Below the pieces are notes generated by a model that was not told the DNA's origin, ran no database searches, and saw only the letters and a list, made by a program, of their open reading frames with translations. The translations under genes and the position numbers were made by a program. From assembly GCF_963677725.1 (NCBI RefSeq), contig NZ_OY782507.1, positions 2,542,001 through 2,606,000 on the forward strand: a DNA stretch of 64,000 nt. Reading direction: 5' to 3'. This stretch comes from an uncultured Cohaesibacter sp. (GTDB lineage: Bacteria; Pseudomonadota; Alphaproteobacteria; Rhizobiales; Cohaesibacteraceae). Positions 37,319 through 46,278 of the stretch are shown here, one piece after another (the stretch's first letter is position 1; each line of letters starts with the position of its first letter).

Positions 37319-37413
37319 GAAGATTCTCTCAACAGTCATAAAAAGATGACAAAGAGAGGAGCGCCTCTTGCACGCGATTGCGGTCAAGAGCGAAGCAAGA
37401 CCAGAGGACCAAA

Positions 37414-38520
37414 ATGCAAGAAACATTCTATGATGTCATGCGACGTCAGGGCATTACCCGGCGCAGCTTTTTGAAATATTGCAGCCTTGCAGCCGCCGCA
37501 CTTGGACTGGGCCCCAGCTTTGCGCCGAAGATAGCTCATGCCATGGAAACCAAGCCGCGCATTCCGGTGCTCTGGCTTCATGGTCTGGAATGCACCTGTT
37601 GTTCGGAAAGCTTCATTCGCTCCGCACATCCTCTGGCCAAGGATGTCATCCTGTCCATGATTTCCCTTGACTATGATGATACCATCATGGCCGCTGCCGG
37701 GGATCAGGCCGAAGCCATCATTACCGAGACCATCGAGAAATATGACGGCAACTTCATCCTGGCGGTAGAAGGCAATGCACCGCTCAACGAAGACGGTATG
37801 TATTGCATCATCGGTGGCAAACCATTTGTCGAGCAACTGCGCCATGTTGCCGAACACGCAAAAGCCATCGTTTCGTGGGGCTCGTGCGCGTCGTGGGGCT
37901 GCGTGCAAGCAGCACGCCCCAATCCGACGCGCGCGACGCCAACCCATCTGATTCCGGGCATTGCTGACAAACCGATCATCAAGGTTCCCGGTTGCCCGCC
38001 CATTTCCGAAGTGATGACAGCCGTCATTACCTACATCCTGACCTTTGAGAAACTGCCTGAGCTTGACCGACAGGGTCGGCCTAAAATGTTCTATTCCCAG
38101 CGCATTCACGACAAATGCTATCGCCGCCCGCACTTCGATGCTGGCCAGTTCGTTGAAAGCTTTGATGATGAGGGCGCCCGCAAGGGATATTGCCTCTACA
38201 AAGTCGGCTGCAAAGGCCCGACCACCTATAATGCATGTTCGACCGTGCGCTGGAATGGCGGCCTGTCCTTCCCGATTCAGGCGGGTCATCCCTGCATTGG
38301 CTGCTCGGAAGACGGCTTCTGGGACAAGGGATCCTTCTATGACCGTCTCACCAAGGTCAAGGGCTTTGGTGTCGAGGCCGACGCCGATGCAATCGGCATG
38401 ACGGCCGCAGGCATCGTTGGCGGCGCAGTTGCGGTGCATGCGGCGGCGTCTGTCGTAAAACACATGTCCAGTAACTCGAAAGCCTCAAAGCAAGACGCCC
38501 AGAAGGGGAGTAACGAATAA
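37414..38520 (+). CDS. hupS: Uptake [NiFe]-hydrogenase small subunit, O2-tolerant type
   Basis: HupS carries electrons from the NiFe site of HupL through three Fe-S clusters to cytochrome b HupC. The 368-residue precursor has a twin-arginine signal ([20 protein letters not shown]; cleavage after AHA at residue 43). The proximal-cluster cysteines include 60, 63, 158 and 194 plus the two supernumerary ones at 62 and 163 ([10 protein letters not shown] and [10 protein letters not shown]), the pattern of the O2-tolerant [4Fe-3S] cluster of E. coli Hyd-1. The distal-cluster ligands start at His232/Cys235; medial-cluster cysteines are 275, 294 and 297. A C-terminal membrane helix ([20 protein letters not shown]) anchors it. 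The ATG at 37414 puts the Tat signal first; hupL overlaps by one base. Confidence 0.97.
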   Translation: MQETFYDVMRRQGITRRSFLKYCSLAAAALGLGPSFAPKIAHAMETKPRIPVLWLHGLECTCCSESFIRSAHPLAKDVILSMISLDYDDTIMAAAGDQAEAIITETIEKYDGNFILAVEGNAPLNEDGMYCIIGGKPFVEQLRHVAEHAKAIVSWGSCASWGCVQAARPNPTRATPTHLIPGIADKPIIKVPGCPPISEVMTAVITYILTFEKLPELDRQGRPKMFYSQRIHDKCYRRPHFDAGQFVESFDDEGARKGYCLYKVGCKGPTTYNACSTVRWNGGLSFPIQAGHPCIGCSEDGFWDKGSFYDRLTKVKGFGVEADADAIGMTAAGIVGGAVAVHAAASVVKHMSSNSKASKQDAQKGSNE

Positions 38521-40316
38521 TGTCAGTCATCAAGACCCCCAACGGCTTCTCCCTCGACAGCTCCGGGCAACGCGTCGTCGTCGACCCGGTGACCCGCATC
38601 GAGGGTCACATGCGCTGCGAAGTCAATGTCGATGAAAACAATATCATCCGTAATGCGGTTTCAACCGGCACCATGTGGCGTGGTTTGGAGGTGATCCTCA
38701 AAGGGCGCGATCCACGCGACGCCTGGGCCTTTGTCCAGCGGATCTGTGGCGTCTGCACAGGCACCCACGCTCTCACCTCGGTCCGCACGGTTGAGGATGC
38801 ACTCAATATCGACATTCCGGAAAATGCCAACTCGATCCGCAACATCATGCAGCTTTCGCTGCAGGTGCATGATCATCTGGTGCATTTCTATCATCTGCAT
38901 GCGCTGGACTGGGTCAATCCCGTCAATGCTCTGAAGGCCGACCCAAAGGCCACATCGGCTTTGCAGCAAAGCATTTCCAAACACGCGAAGTCCTCGCCGG
39001 GCTATTTTCGTGATATTCAGACCCGGGTGAAGAAATTCATCGAAAGTGGCCAGCTTGGCCCGTTCAAGAATGGCTACTGGACCAACCCGGCCTACCGTCT
39101 GCCGCCGGAAGCTGACCTGATGGCGGTTGCACACTATCTCGAAGCTCTGGATTTCCAGAAAGAGATCATGACCGTGCGCACAATCTTCGGCGGCAAAGAT
39201 ACCCATCCAAACTGGCTTGTCGGTGGTGTGCCCTGCGCGATCAATATGGATAGCGCAATGGCGGCCGGCGCGCCGATCAATATGGAGCGCCTCAATTATG
39301 TGACTTCCATCACCGACCGTGCCATCGAGTTTATCGACAATGTCTATATTCCCGACTTGCTGGCAATTGCATCCTTCTACAAGGATTGGCTCTATGGCGG
39401 CGGCATTTCCAATCAGGCTCTGCTTGCCTATGGCGATATTCCTGATCGCGCCAATGACTATTCTGCCAACAATCTGATGATGCCACGTGGCGCAATCATC
39501 AACGGCAAACTGGATGAGATTCATGAAGTGGATCTGCGCAATCCTGACGAAATTCAGGAATTCGTGCCCCATAGCTGGTACAGCTATCCTGATGAAGGCA
39601 AGGGTCTGCATCCGTGGGATGGCGTCACCGATCCGAATTATGCTCTGGGCCCCAACACCAAAGGCACCAAGACCAACATCAAGGAGCTTGATGAAGGCGC
39701 GAAATATAGCTGGATCAAAGCGCCTCGCTGGCGCGGTCATGCGATGGAAGTGGGTCCGCTTGCCCGCTATGTCATCGGATACATGCAGGGCAATGAAGAG
39801 ATCAAGGATCAGGTTGATGGCGTCCTGCGTCACCTCGATGTGCCTATTACAGCGCTCTTCTCGACGCTGGGTCGCACCGCTGCCCGCGGTCTGGAAGCAT
39901 CCTGGGCAGCCAAGAAACAGCGCTATTTCCTTGATAAACTGATTGCCAACATCAAGGCAGGCGACAGCGCGACGGCCAACACCGAAAGCTTTGACCCTTC
40001 CACCTGGCCAACCGAAGTCAAAGGCGTCGGCTTTAGCGAAGCGCCGCGCGGGGCGTTGGGCCACTGGATTCAGATCAAGGATAGCAAGATCGACAATTAT
40101 CAATGCATCGTTCCAACCACATGGAACGGCTCACCCCGCGACAATGAAGGCAATATTGGCGCTTTTGAAGCCTCGCTCATGAATACCAAGGTGGAAGTGG
40201 CCAATGAACCGGTTGAAATCCTGCGCACCCTGCACAGCTTCGATCCGTGCCTTGCCTGTTCTACCCATGTGATGAGCGAAGACGGAGAAGAGCTGGCCGA
40301 AGTCAAGGTGCGCTGA
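38520..40316 (+). CDS. hupL: Uptake [NiFe]-hydrogenase large subunit
   Basis: HupL holds the NiFe(CN)2CO active site that oxidises H2. The 598-residue precursor has the N-terminal nickel motif [12 protein letters not shown] near residue 75 and the C-terminal motif [13 protein letters not shown]. The His is followed by a 15-residue extension ([15 protein letters not shown]), which the protease HupD removes after nickel insertion. It has no signal of its own and is exported with HupS. The CGVC valine and the HFYHLHAL leucine are the standard gas-channel residues, unlike those of HupV. Its start codon overlaps the hupS stop, so the two are translationally coupled. Confidence 0.97.
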   Translation: MSVIKTPNGFSLDSSGQRVVVDPVTRIEGHMRCEVNVDENNIIRNAVSTGTMWRGLEVILKGRDPRDAWAFVQRICGVCTGTHALTSVRTVEDALNIDIPENANSIRNIMQLSLQVHDHLVHFYHLHALDWVNPVNALKADPKATSALQQSISKHAKSSPGYFRDIQTRVKKFIESGQLGPFKNGYWTNPAYRLPPEADLMAVAHYLEALDFQKEIMTVRTIFGGKDTHPNWLVGGVPCAINMDSAMAAGAPINMERLNYVTSITDRAIEFIDNVYIPDLLAIASFYKDWLYGGGISNQALLAYGDIPDRANDYSANNLMMPRGAIINGKLDEIHEVDLRNPDEIQEFVPHSWYSYPDEGKGLHPWDGVTDPNYALGPNTKGTKTNIKELDEGAKYSWIKAPRWRGHAMEVGPLARYVIGYMQGNEEIKDQVDGVLRHLDVPITALFSTLGRTAARGLEASWAAKKQRYFLDKLIANIKAGDSATANTESFDPSTWPTEVKGVGFSEAPRGALGHWIQIKDSKIDNYQCIVPTTWNGSPRDNEGNIGAFEASLMNTKVEVANEPVEILRTLHSFDPCLACSTHVMSEDGEELAEVKVR

Positions 40317-40328
40317 GGGAGGATTTCA

Positions 40329-41069
40329 ATGTCGAACGAACACGAAAAATCCACTCAGGAGGCGGTCTATATTTACGAAGCACCCGTGCGCATCTGGCAC
40401 TGGATCAATGCTTTGGCAATCGTCGTCCTGTGCGTCACCGGCTATCTGATCGGATCGCCCCTGCCCACCACGTCGGGGGAAGCCTATGATCACTTTCTGA
40501 TGGGCACCATTCGCTGGCTCCATTTTAGTGCCGCTTACATCGTCATTGTCGGATTTGTCTTCCGCTTCTATTGGGCCTTTGTGGGCAACGAAATTGCGCG
40601 GGAGGTCTTCACCCCGTTCATCTGGCGCGTGAGATGGTGGAAAGAGGTCTGGCACGAGATCAAATGGTACGCCATGGTCGCCAAGGAGCCGAAGAAATAT
40701 TACGGCCACAATCCATTGGCGGCGATTGCCATCCACTTTCTCTTCATCTGGACGATCATCTTCATGATCATCACCGGCCTTGCGCTCTATGGGGAGGGCG
40801 CTGGCATGGGGTCATGGCAGCATGACTGGTTCAGCTCATGGGTGATCCCCCTGTTTGGCCAAAGTCAGGATGTGCATACCTGGCATCATATCGGCATGTG
40901 GGTGATGATCTGTTTCATCATAATCCATGTCTATGTCGCCGTGCGCGAGGACATCATGTCCCGCCAGTCCCTGATCTCGTCGATGATCTCCGGCTGGCGT
41001 ATGTTCAAGGACAACCGGCCGATGGATGGTCTCAATCCCTCGCAGTCGATTGATCCGAAAGATCGCTGA
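40329..41069 (+). CDS. hupC: Ni/Fe-hydrogenase b-type cytochrome subunit
   Basis: HupC is the diheme cytochrome b that passes electrons from HupS to ubiquinone in the membrane. The 246-residue protein has four membrane helices (for example WINALAIVVLCVTGYLIGSP and HFLFIWTIIFMIITGLALYG) and the His ligands in VRIWHWINAL, IRWLHFSAAY, HTWHHIGMWV and IIIHVYVAVRED. It follows hupL by 12 bases with GGGAGGA as ribosome binding site. A strong terminator after it separates hupSLC from the maturation genes. Confidence 0.96.
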   Translation: MSNEHEKSTQEAVYIYEAPVRIWHWINALAIVVLCVTGYLIGSPLPTTSGEAYDHFLMGTIRWLHFSAAYIVIVGFVFRFYWAFVGNEIAREVFTPFIWRVRWWKEVWHEIKWYAMVAKEPKKYYGHNPLAAIAIHFLFIWTIIFMIITGLALYGEGAGMGSWQHDWFSSWVIPLFGQSQDVHTWHHIGMWVMICFIIIHVYVAVREDIMSRQSLISSMISGWRMFKDNRPMDGLNPSQSIDPKDR

Positions 41070-41090
41070 CACCCAAATTGTATCAAGCGC

Positions 41091-41125
41091 CGGGGCACCT
41101 CCCATAAGGGGTGCCCCGCTTTTTG
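41091..41125 (+). terminator. Rho-independent terminator after hupSLC
   Basis: CGGGGCACC and GGTGCCCCG form a perfect stem extended by CC/GG pairs around an ATAA loop, then CTTTTTGTT. It divides the structural operon from hupD and the maturation genes. Confidence 0.88.
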
Positions 41126-41380
41126 TTCTGGCTTGCCAAATTTTGGGTCTGACCTTGTGTTTGGCCTTGTGTTTGGCCTGTTTCTGATGCTGCTTCTGGC
41201 CTTGCAGGATGGAACAGCCAACTTTCTTATACTAAGGAATAATACTGTAAAGTAAAATTACGATTTTTTCTATAATAGAAAACTAAATTTCCAATTTCCC
41301 CTTGCGACTCGCTTCAAATTGCCATTTAGTGGTCATATTCCGGCACTCTGGACCAGTGCGGGATCGGGAGGACCACATCA
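41126..41380 (+). promoter_or_regulatory. hupD upstream region with promoter-like elements
   Basis: 255 bases after the hupC terminator, with no gene. A tandem CCTTGTGTTTGG pair lies at 41153-41176. The part at 41226-41305 is strongly AT-rich and contains the perfect inverted repeat TTTTCTAT-A-ATAGAAAA (41266-41282), which includes a TATAAT at 41271-41276 that may be a -10 box. No good -35 and no sigma-54 element were found. GGGAGGACC precedes hupD. Confidence 0.45.
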
Positions 41381-42088
41381 ATGACAGCTAAAAATGTGCT
41401 GATCCTGGGCATTGGCAATCTGCTTTGGGCCGATGAGGGCTTCGGCGTTCGCGCCGTGGATGAACTCCATCGCCTGTATGAATTTCCAGACAATGTGAGA
41501 CTGCTCGACGGGGGCACTCAAGGGATCTATCTGGTGCAGCATGTTCGGGACGCTGACATTCTGATTGTGTTTGATGCGGTTGACTATGGCCTGCCTCCCG
41601 GCACCCTGAAGCGGGTTGAAGGCGATGAAGTGCCGCAATTTCTCGGGGCCAAGAAAGTCTCCCTGCATCAAACGGGATTTCAGGAAGTGCTCGCCATGGC
41701 CGACATGATGGATGACCGGCCCGACCATTTGCTGCTCGTCGGTGTCCAGCCAGTGGAGCTGGAGGATTTCGGCGGTTCCCTGCGCCCTGAGGTGAAGCGA
41801 CAGATGGCACCGGCCATCGACGTGGCGCTCGACTATTTGCGCAGTCATAATATCGCCTTCGTCAAGCGCGCCACACCATTGCCGGAAGAGGCGACATTGG
41901 CGTGCGAGGTCATGGTGACCAGTCGCTATGAGGGTGAGCGCCCCAGCGAGACCATCGCCTGCCGCACCGGAGACGTCCGAATCATTGCCGATGACCGCTG
42001 GCAGGCGCCTCGGGATTATGATGCGGAGATTGCCGAGGTCGTGAAAGGCGAAGGCCATCTGCGCGTCGAGCCGGGAGACCGCAACTGA
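41381..42088 (+). CDS. hupD: Hydrogenase maturation endopeptidase HupD
   Basis: HupD cleaves the C-terminal extension of HupL once nickel is inserted. The 235-residue protein has the nickel-sensing acidic residues: Glu in LLWADEGFGVRAVDEL and Asp in LIVFDAVDYGLPPG, with the third ligand His near residue 97 (KVSLHQTGFQEVL). It is about 35 residues longer than usual: the conserved core ends near 195 and a polar tail follows. HupV, whose C-terminus is already at the final His, should not be a substrate. hupF starts on the last base of the stop codon. Confidence 0.94.
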   Translation: MTAKNVLILGIGNLLWADEGFGVRAVDELHRLYEFPDNVRLLDGGTQGIYLVQHVRDADILIVFDAVDYGLPPGTLKRVEGDEVPQFLGAKKVSLHQTGFQEVLAMADMMDDRPDHLLLVGVQPVELEDFGGSLRPEVKRQMAPAIDVALDYLRSHNIAFVKRATPLPEEATLACEVMVTSRYEGERPSETIACRTGDVRIIADDRWQAPRDYDAEIAEVVKGEGHLRVEPGDRN

Positions 42089-42408
42089 TGTGCATGGGTC
42101 TACCAATGAAAGTGGTCGAGGCAGGTTTCGGCTATGCCATCTGCGAGGATCGAGGCACCAGCCGCCACATTGATACGATGCTTGTGGGGGATGTTTCCCC
42201 GGGCGATTGGCTATTGGTCTTTATCGATGCCGCACGGGACGTGATCTCGGAAGAAGAGGCTCAGAAAATCGGCGACGCCTTGCGCGCGGTTGAACAAATC
42301 ATGAGCGGCCAGTTCAATCCCGACGACACAGAAGACTCCGGGCAAACCGCATTCGATCATCTGTTTGCGGACCTGATCAAAAGCCCGGATGCCAGCTCGA
42401 AAGCCTAA
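42088..42408 (+). CDS. hupF: HypC-like chaperone HupF
   Basis: HupF is a HypC paralogue that guards HupL during maturation, notably in oxygen. The 106-residue protein starts MCMGLPMKVV with the essential Cys2 of the HypC family and has DTMLVGDVSPGDWLLVF; the C-terminus (about 75-106) is an extra acidic tail absent from HypC. The canonical hypC is at 47161, so both paralogues are present. Overlap with hupD indicates translational coupling. Confidence 0.93.
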   Translation: MCMGLPMKVVEAGFGYAICEDRGTSRHIDTMLVGDVSPGDWLLVFIDAARDVISEEEAQKIGDALRAVEQIMSGQFNPDDTEDSGQTAFDHLFADLIKSPDASSKA

Positions 42409-42481
42409 TCAGGCATCCTTGAGCGTTTGATAAATCAAGGACCAAGACAAATAACCGGCCAACAGACAGGAAGACAGTGTA

Positions 42482-42958
42482 ATGGACTTTTCCCCCCTCC
42501 TCAGCGCGATCATAGAGCGCGAATCCATCGCGGTGGTCACAGAGGACACGCTTGATGCCTTTCTCAAGGACAATGGTGATGTCATCCTGATGGTGTCGGG
42601 TGATCATGAGCGCTTGCTGGAAGTGGACGATGCCGCTGTTATTCTGCCCGAGCTGGTCAAGGCCTCCAATGGCCATTTGACCCCGGCTGTCATGGCACGC
42701 AAGGATGAGCGCCTAGCCCAACGCAGCTATCGCTTTTCGTCCTTTCCGGCCTTTGTCTTCTTGCGCCAGGGGGGATATCTCGGCGCGATTTCGCGGGTGC
42801 TCGACTGGGCGGATTATGTTGAACAGATCAACGACATTCTGGCACGCGAGGTCAGCGAGCCTCCCGCATTTCAAATCAAGGGCTTCACCGCTCCGGGCGA
42901 AGCAAAGCAAGCCGACATCACCAGCCAACTGATCGAAAAGGGAGCCAACAATGTCTAA
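42482..42958 (+). CDS. hupG: Hydrogenase accessory protein HupG (HyaE family)
   Basis: HupG is a thioredoxin-like HyaE-family protein that helps mature the small subunit, probably as a chaperone for exported HupS. The 158-residue sequence lacks the CxxC of true thioredoxins, as HyaE does; SYRFSSFPAFVFLRQGGYLG is the most characteristic stretch. The role is inferred from position and family. The final eight bases overlap hupH. Confidence 0.85.
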   Translation: MDFSPLLSAIIERESIAVVTEDTLDAFLKDNGDVILMVSGDHERLLEVDDAAVILPELVKASNGHLTPAVMARKDERLAQRSYRFSSFPAFVFLRQGGYLGAISRVLDWADYVEQINDILAREVSEPPAFQIKGFTAPGEAKQADITSQLIEKGANNV

Positions 42959-43907
42959 GGATCTGATTCCGCCAGCCTTTGAGGGCCTTGGTGCAAATGG
43001 TGGCAATGGTGGTTATGGGGTCGGCCTGGGCAGCAGTCCCACGGCCCTGGCCGGCCTGACCGGGCCGGGGTCCCAGCCGGTTGAGGAGGATGGCAAAGAG
43101 CTTGACTATATGGAAATGCCGCGCGAAATGGCGACATTTGACCCTCCGATCGCTCCGGAACCCGAAGACATTTCCGGTATGGAAGCAGGCAAGGCCAAAC
43201 TGGAAGAATTGCTGGTTGCCTTGCGCCATTACAAAGTTGGCCATCAGGCCCTTGTGATCGACATTTCCGATTTGACGGCGCTTGATCTGGGGCTGGTCAA
43301 CCAGCTGCTGGGCGAAGGGGAAGTGTCCGTCGTTTGCGGAAGCAGCATTCAGGCACAGGAATCCGTTCTGGCCGGGGTCTGGCGTGTCTTGACCTATGAT
43401 GTGGATGGATCCCTGATCGGAGACCGGATCGAAGTGGCAGATTATCCCGATTGTCTGCGCCATGAGACTTTTGCCGGTGCCCGTGACCGGGTTGCCGATG
43501 TTGATTCCGATCTGCCCGCTGGCATTTTCAATGCACCGCCCCTTCTTTCCGAGCTTCAGGACAAGCAGGCCAGTTTCAAACCCGGCGATGCTACCCATGT
43601 GATCAATCTCAGCCTGTTGCCGCAAACCGAGGAGGATCTAGCCTATCTCACCCAAAAGCTCGGACAGGGAAAATCCATTATTCTGTCGCGCGGCTATGGC
43701 AATTGTCGCGTCTCCTCGACGGCCACAAAGAATGTCTGGTGGGTGCAATATTACAACAGCCAAGACGCCATCATTCTCAATTCCATCGAGGTCATCGACT
43801 TGCCGGAAGTGGTTGGCGCCGCACAGGAAGATATTGATGACAGCGCGTTGCGCCTTGATGAAATTCTGGCGATCTATCGTGAAGATGGGCAAGGAGATTC
43901 CGCATGA
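42951..43907 (+). CDS. hupH: Hydrogenase expression/formation protein HupH (HyaF family)
   Basis: HupH is a maturation factor for the small subunit's Fe-S clusters, needed most under oxygen in Rhizobium. The 318-residue protein has a Gly-rich N-terminus (GLGANGGNGGYGVGLGSSPT) and the central HyaF signature region GEVSVVCGSSIQAQESVLAG, then ADYPDCLRHETF and GNCRVSSTATKNVWWVQYYN. No cofactor motif is obvious. It overlaps hupI by four bases. Confidence 0.92.
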   Translation: MSKDLIPPAFEGLGANGGNGGYGVGLGSSPTALAGLTGPGSQPVEEDGKELDYMEMPREMATFDPPIAPEPEDISGMEAGKAKLEELLVALRHYKVGHQALVIDISDLTALDLGLVNQLLGEGEVSVVCGSSIQAQESVLAGVWRVLTYDVDGSLIGDRIEVADYPDCLRHETFAGARDRVADVDSDLPAGIFNAPPLLSELQDKQASFKPGDATHVINLSLLPQTEEDLAYLTQKLGQGKSIILSRGYGNCRVSSTATKNVWWVQYYNSQDAIILNSIEVIDLPEVVGAAQEDIDDSALRLDEILAIYREDGQGDSA

Positions 43908-44128
43908 ACATGTCTTTCTCTGGCGGCTCGTATGGGGGCGATGCCTCAAAGCTGAGCGATGACAGTGTGCTGGAATGCAAAATCTGTTGGCATGTCTATG
44001 ACCCCGCGCAGGGAGATGAGGCATGGCAAATACCGCCCGGCACCCCCTTTTCACAGCTGCCAGAGCAATGGAGCTGCCCCAATTGCGATGGCCCCAAGCA
44101 AGACTTTCTCGTCGTGGACACGCAGTGA
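43904..44128 (+). CDS. hupI: Rubredoxin-type protein HupI
   Basis: A 74-residue rubredoxin of the hydrogenase cluster. The iron is held by four Cys: ECKICWHVYDP and WSCPNCDGPK. The loop GTPFSQLPEQW is also standard. The usual CGY after the first pair is CWH here. A polar N-terminus of about 24 residues precedes the fold. In O2-exposed hup systems HupI is thought to donate electrons during cluster assembly. Overlaps hupH and hupJ. Confidence 0.93.
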   Translation: MNMSFSGGSYGGDASKLSDDSVLECKICWHVYDPAQGDEAWQIPPGTPFSQLPEQWSCPNCDGPKQDFLVVDTQ

Positions 44129-44787
44129 TGGTGAAGAATGCGGCACATCTGTTGAACAGCCAGCCTGAAGGCGAGGGACGACGCAGCATGCTTGTCAATC
44201 TGTTCCAACAGATCGAGCAAGAGCGGATGCGCGACATTCCTGTGTTGAACGACAAGCTGTCGGTCGCGGCCTTCGGTTTTGATGCCGCAGATGATACCGG
44301 CTTTATACCCGGCATTCTTGTGACGCCCTGGTTCATGAATTTGCTGCTGATGCCTGTTGATGAAACCATCCTTACTGACGCGCAGGTGGGTGACAAGCAA
44401 AGCCATGCCTTGCCGGGTGGTCAGTTCGAATTCATCGTCTGTTTCGAAGACAGTCTGGGCTGCTATCTCAGCTGCTCGCTTTTCTCGCCGATGTTCCAGT
44501 TTGCCGACCAACAGGCGGCGACGGATACCGCCCGGGCTGTTCTGACGATGGTTCTGGATCCTGATGCGATGGGTCCAGACAGCACAGAGGATGCTGTTTC
44601 GCAAGAGGCTCTGGAAATGCAGGCCATATGGGAAGGCGCGCTGCCAGACCCGGTTGCCAGCGATGCCGATCCGGTCGCGCCATCAACGCCCCCTGCCGAA
44701 CCCAAACCAAGCCGTCGTGACCTCTTGCTGGGATTGCGGCCCTCGCGGTCGGCGGCCTTGGCGGAAGACGAAGAGGCTGTCTCATGA
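44128..44787 (+). CDS. hupJ: Hydrogenase assembly chaperone HupJ (HybE family)
   Basis: HupJ belongs to the HybE family that keeps immature subunits from export until they are complete. The 219-residue protein starts at the ATG overlapping the hupI stop; a longer in-frame form from 44023 would lie inside hupI. PGILVTPWFMNLLLMP and HALPGGQFEFIV near residues 62-105 are characteristic. A Pro/Asp/Ala-rich linker (about 170-195) leads to a C-terminal SRRDLLLGLRPSRS, which resembles a twin-arginine motif at the wrong end. Overlaps hupK by four bases. Confidence 0.88.
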   Translation: MVKNAAHLLNSQPEGEGRRSMLVNLFQQIEQERMRDIPVLNDKLSVAAFGFDAADDTGFIPGILVTPWFMNLLLMPVDETILTDAQVGDKQSHALPGGQFEFIVCFEDSLGCYLSCSLFSPMFQFADQQAATDTARAVLTMVLDPDAMGPDSTEDAVSQEALEMQAIWEGALPDPVASDADPVAPSTPPAEPKPSRRDLLLGLRPSRSAALAEDEEAVS

Positions 44788-45944
44788 GCCTTGAAGCCAA
44801 CCTTGCCATTCAGCTCAACCAAGATCCTGAGACCGGAGCGATCCAGCCACAAATCCACTCGAACCGCCGCATGGATATCGCGCGTCTGTTTGTGGGCAAA
44901 ACGCCAGAAGAGTTGCAGACTCTGCTGCCGCGCCTTTATGCGATCTGCGGGGTGGCGCATCGCCATGCCGCCGCTCTGGCGTGTGACCTCTATAGTGGGC
45001 AGCCAGAGCGCAAGCTCTGGGGTGACGGGCTGGTTTTGACCGAAATGGCGCGAGAGCATTGCCTTCACATTCTTACCCGATGGGCTTTGCCCGGCCGGAA
45101 GAACGCCATTGCTGATCATTTGCGCCCATGGCTGGTCGAAGCCCGCAAGCTAGAACCCATGGATTGCAAGAATGCCGGAGCCTGCATTCAGCTCAAACAT
45201 GTTGCAAGGTCGCTTCGTACATTGATGACACAGGCCATTCTGGGTGACGCACCGGAGACCATTCTGGCGCTTGAGACTGCTGAGGCCTTTGCCACACAGC
45301 TCGCCACGCGCGGGGCACCCATCCGGGCACATTTTGATCGATTTACCGAAGCCATGGCACCATCGACAGGTGCAATCACGCCACATTTCCTGCCAACCCT
45401 GAAAGCGGCGGATGCCGAGCGCCTGCGCAGTCTTTTGTTGTCCGGGCAAGGCGAAGCCTTCGCGGCGCAGCCGAGATGGAACGGGGCTTGCTGCGAAACC
45501 GGGCCTTTGCAGCGTCAGGCCGACCATCCACTGGTGCGCGCCCATGGTTGCGAAGGCCAATTTGGTCTGCTCGCCCGACATCTGGCCCGACTTGTTGATC
45601 TGGCCAGGATTCCGGCACGCCTTGAGGCCTTGGCAGACGGATGCCCCGACCAAGCGGTCAGCCAGCAGCCATGGGACGGATTTGGACAGGTCGAGACCGC
45701 GCGTGGTCTGCTGACCCATGCGGCTCAACTCAGCGATGGAAAGATCGTGGCCTATAATATTGTGGCTCCGACCGAGTGGAACTTTCATCCGCACGGGGCA
45801 GTGGCGCGCAGTTTGAGCACCCTGCGCGTAGGCGAAGATCTGAAGGATCAGGCAACGGCGATCATTGAAACGTTCGATCCGTGTGTCGCCTTCACGCTCG
45901 ATCTTGATGTGCACAAGGCGCACAGGGAGCTTTGCGATGCATGA
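44784..45944 (+). CDS. hupK: Hydrogenase large-subunit-like scaffold HupK
   Basis: HupK is a degenerate copy of the large subunit thought to act as a scaffold for the Fe(CN)2CO unit. The 386-residue protein keeps traces of the nickel motifs: an L1-like YAICGVAHRHAA near residue 52 and an L2-like ETFDPCVAFTLDL near 367, each with one of two Cys lost. The VAPTEWNFHPHGAV block matches the [11 protein letters not shown] of HupL. It has no cleavable extension. The last eight bases overlap hypA. Confidence 0.92.
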   Translation: MSLEANLAIQLNQDPETGAIQPQIHSNRRMDIARLFVGKTPEELQTLLPRLYAICGVAHRHAAALACDLYSGQPERKLWGDGLVLTEMAREHCLHILTRWALPGRKNAIADHLRPWLVEARKLEPMDCKNAGACIQLKHVARSLRTLMTQAILGDAPETILALETAEAFATQLATRGAPIRAHFDRFTEAMAPSTGAITPHFLPTLKAADAERLRSLLLSGQGEAFAAQPRWNGACCETGPLQRQADHPLVRAHGCEGQFGLLARHLARLVDLARIPARLEALADGCPDQAVSQQPWDGFGQVETARGLLTHAAQLSDGKIVAYNIVAPTEWNFHPHGAVARSLSTLRVGEDLKDQATAIIETFDPCVAFTLDLDVHKAHRELCDA

Positions 45945-46278
45945 ATTGTCCCTTTGCGAAGGCATCTTGCAGGTGATCGAGGATCAAGCCATCGCGCAGT
46001 CTTTTTCGAAGGTTAAAAAGGTCCGTCTGGAAATCGGCCCGCTCGCAGGTATTGAACTGGAGGCCTTGCGCTTCAGCTATGATGTGGTGACACGCCAGAG
46101 CATTGCCGAGGGCTCCGTGCTGGAGGTGATCGCGTTGCCCGTCACAGCCTGGTGCATGCAATGCTGTGAACCCACGGTGGTGGCTGCCCGCTATGAGGCC
46201 TGTCCTACTTGTGGATCCTACCAAGTGGAAGTGACCGGTGGCGACGAAATGAGAATCAAGGATATGGAGGTGGAGTGA
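45937..46278 (+). CDS. hypA: Hydrogenase nickel incorporation protein HypA
   Basis: HypA delivers nickel to the hydrogenase large subunit together with HypB. The 113-residue protein begins [11 protein letters not shown] with the nickel-binding His2 and has a zinc site of two Cys pairs, WCMQCCEP and ACPTCGSY. The ATG at 45937 is the only one that gives the conserved MHE start; upstream in-frame starts lie inside hupK. hypB begins on its stop codon. Confidence 0.96.
   Translation: MHELSLCEGILQVIEDQAIAQSFSKVKKVRLEIGPLAGIELEALRFSYDVVTRQSIAEGSVLEVIALPVTAWCMQCCEPTVVAARYEACPTCGSYQVEVTGGDEMRIKDMEVE

Larger units (their letters stand above)
36887..37413 (+). promoter_or_regulatory. hupS upstream regulatory region
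   Basis: About 527 bases between the GNAT/hydrolase gene and hupS with no credible gene. From left to right it holds TTTGCAAGCAAA at about 36957, a TTG-AAAAA-CAG element at 37092-37102, an inverted repeat around TTGGGTGCGCCCTAA at about 37152-37166, the perfect palindrome TAACCGGTTA at 37164-37173, an AT-rich stretch with an IHF-like site, and a sigma-54 promoter at 37303. The region also serves the divergent gene at 36886. Confidence 0.6.

Noticed and set aside
41126..41380. Second sigma-54 promoter before hupD
   Set aside because: TGGCCTTGTGTTTGGC and CGGCACTCTGG look similar to a -24 box but the GG-to-GC spacing is not ten in either case.
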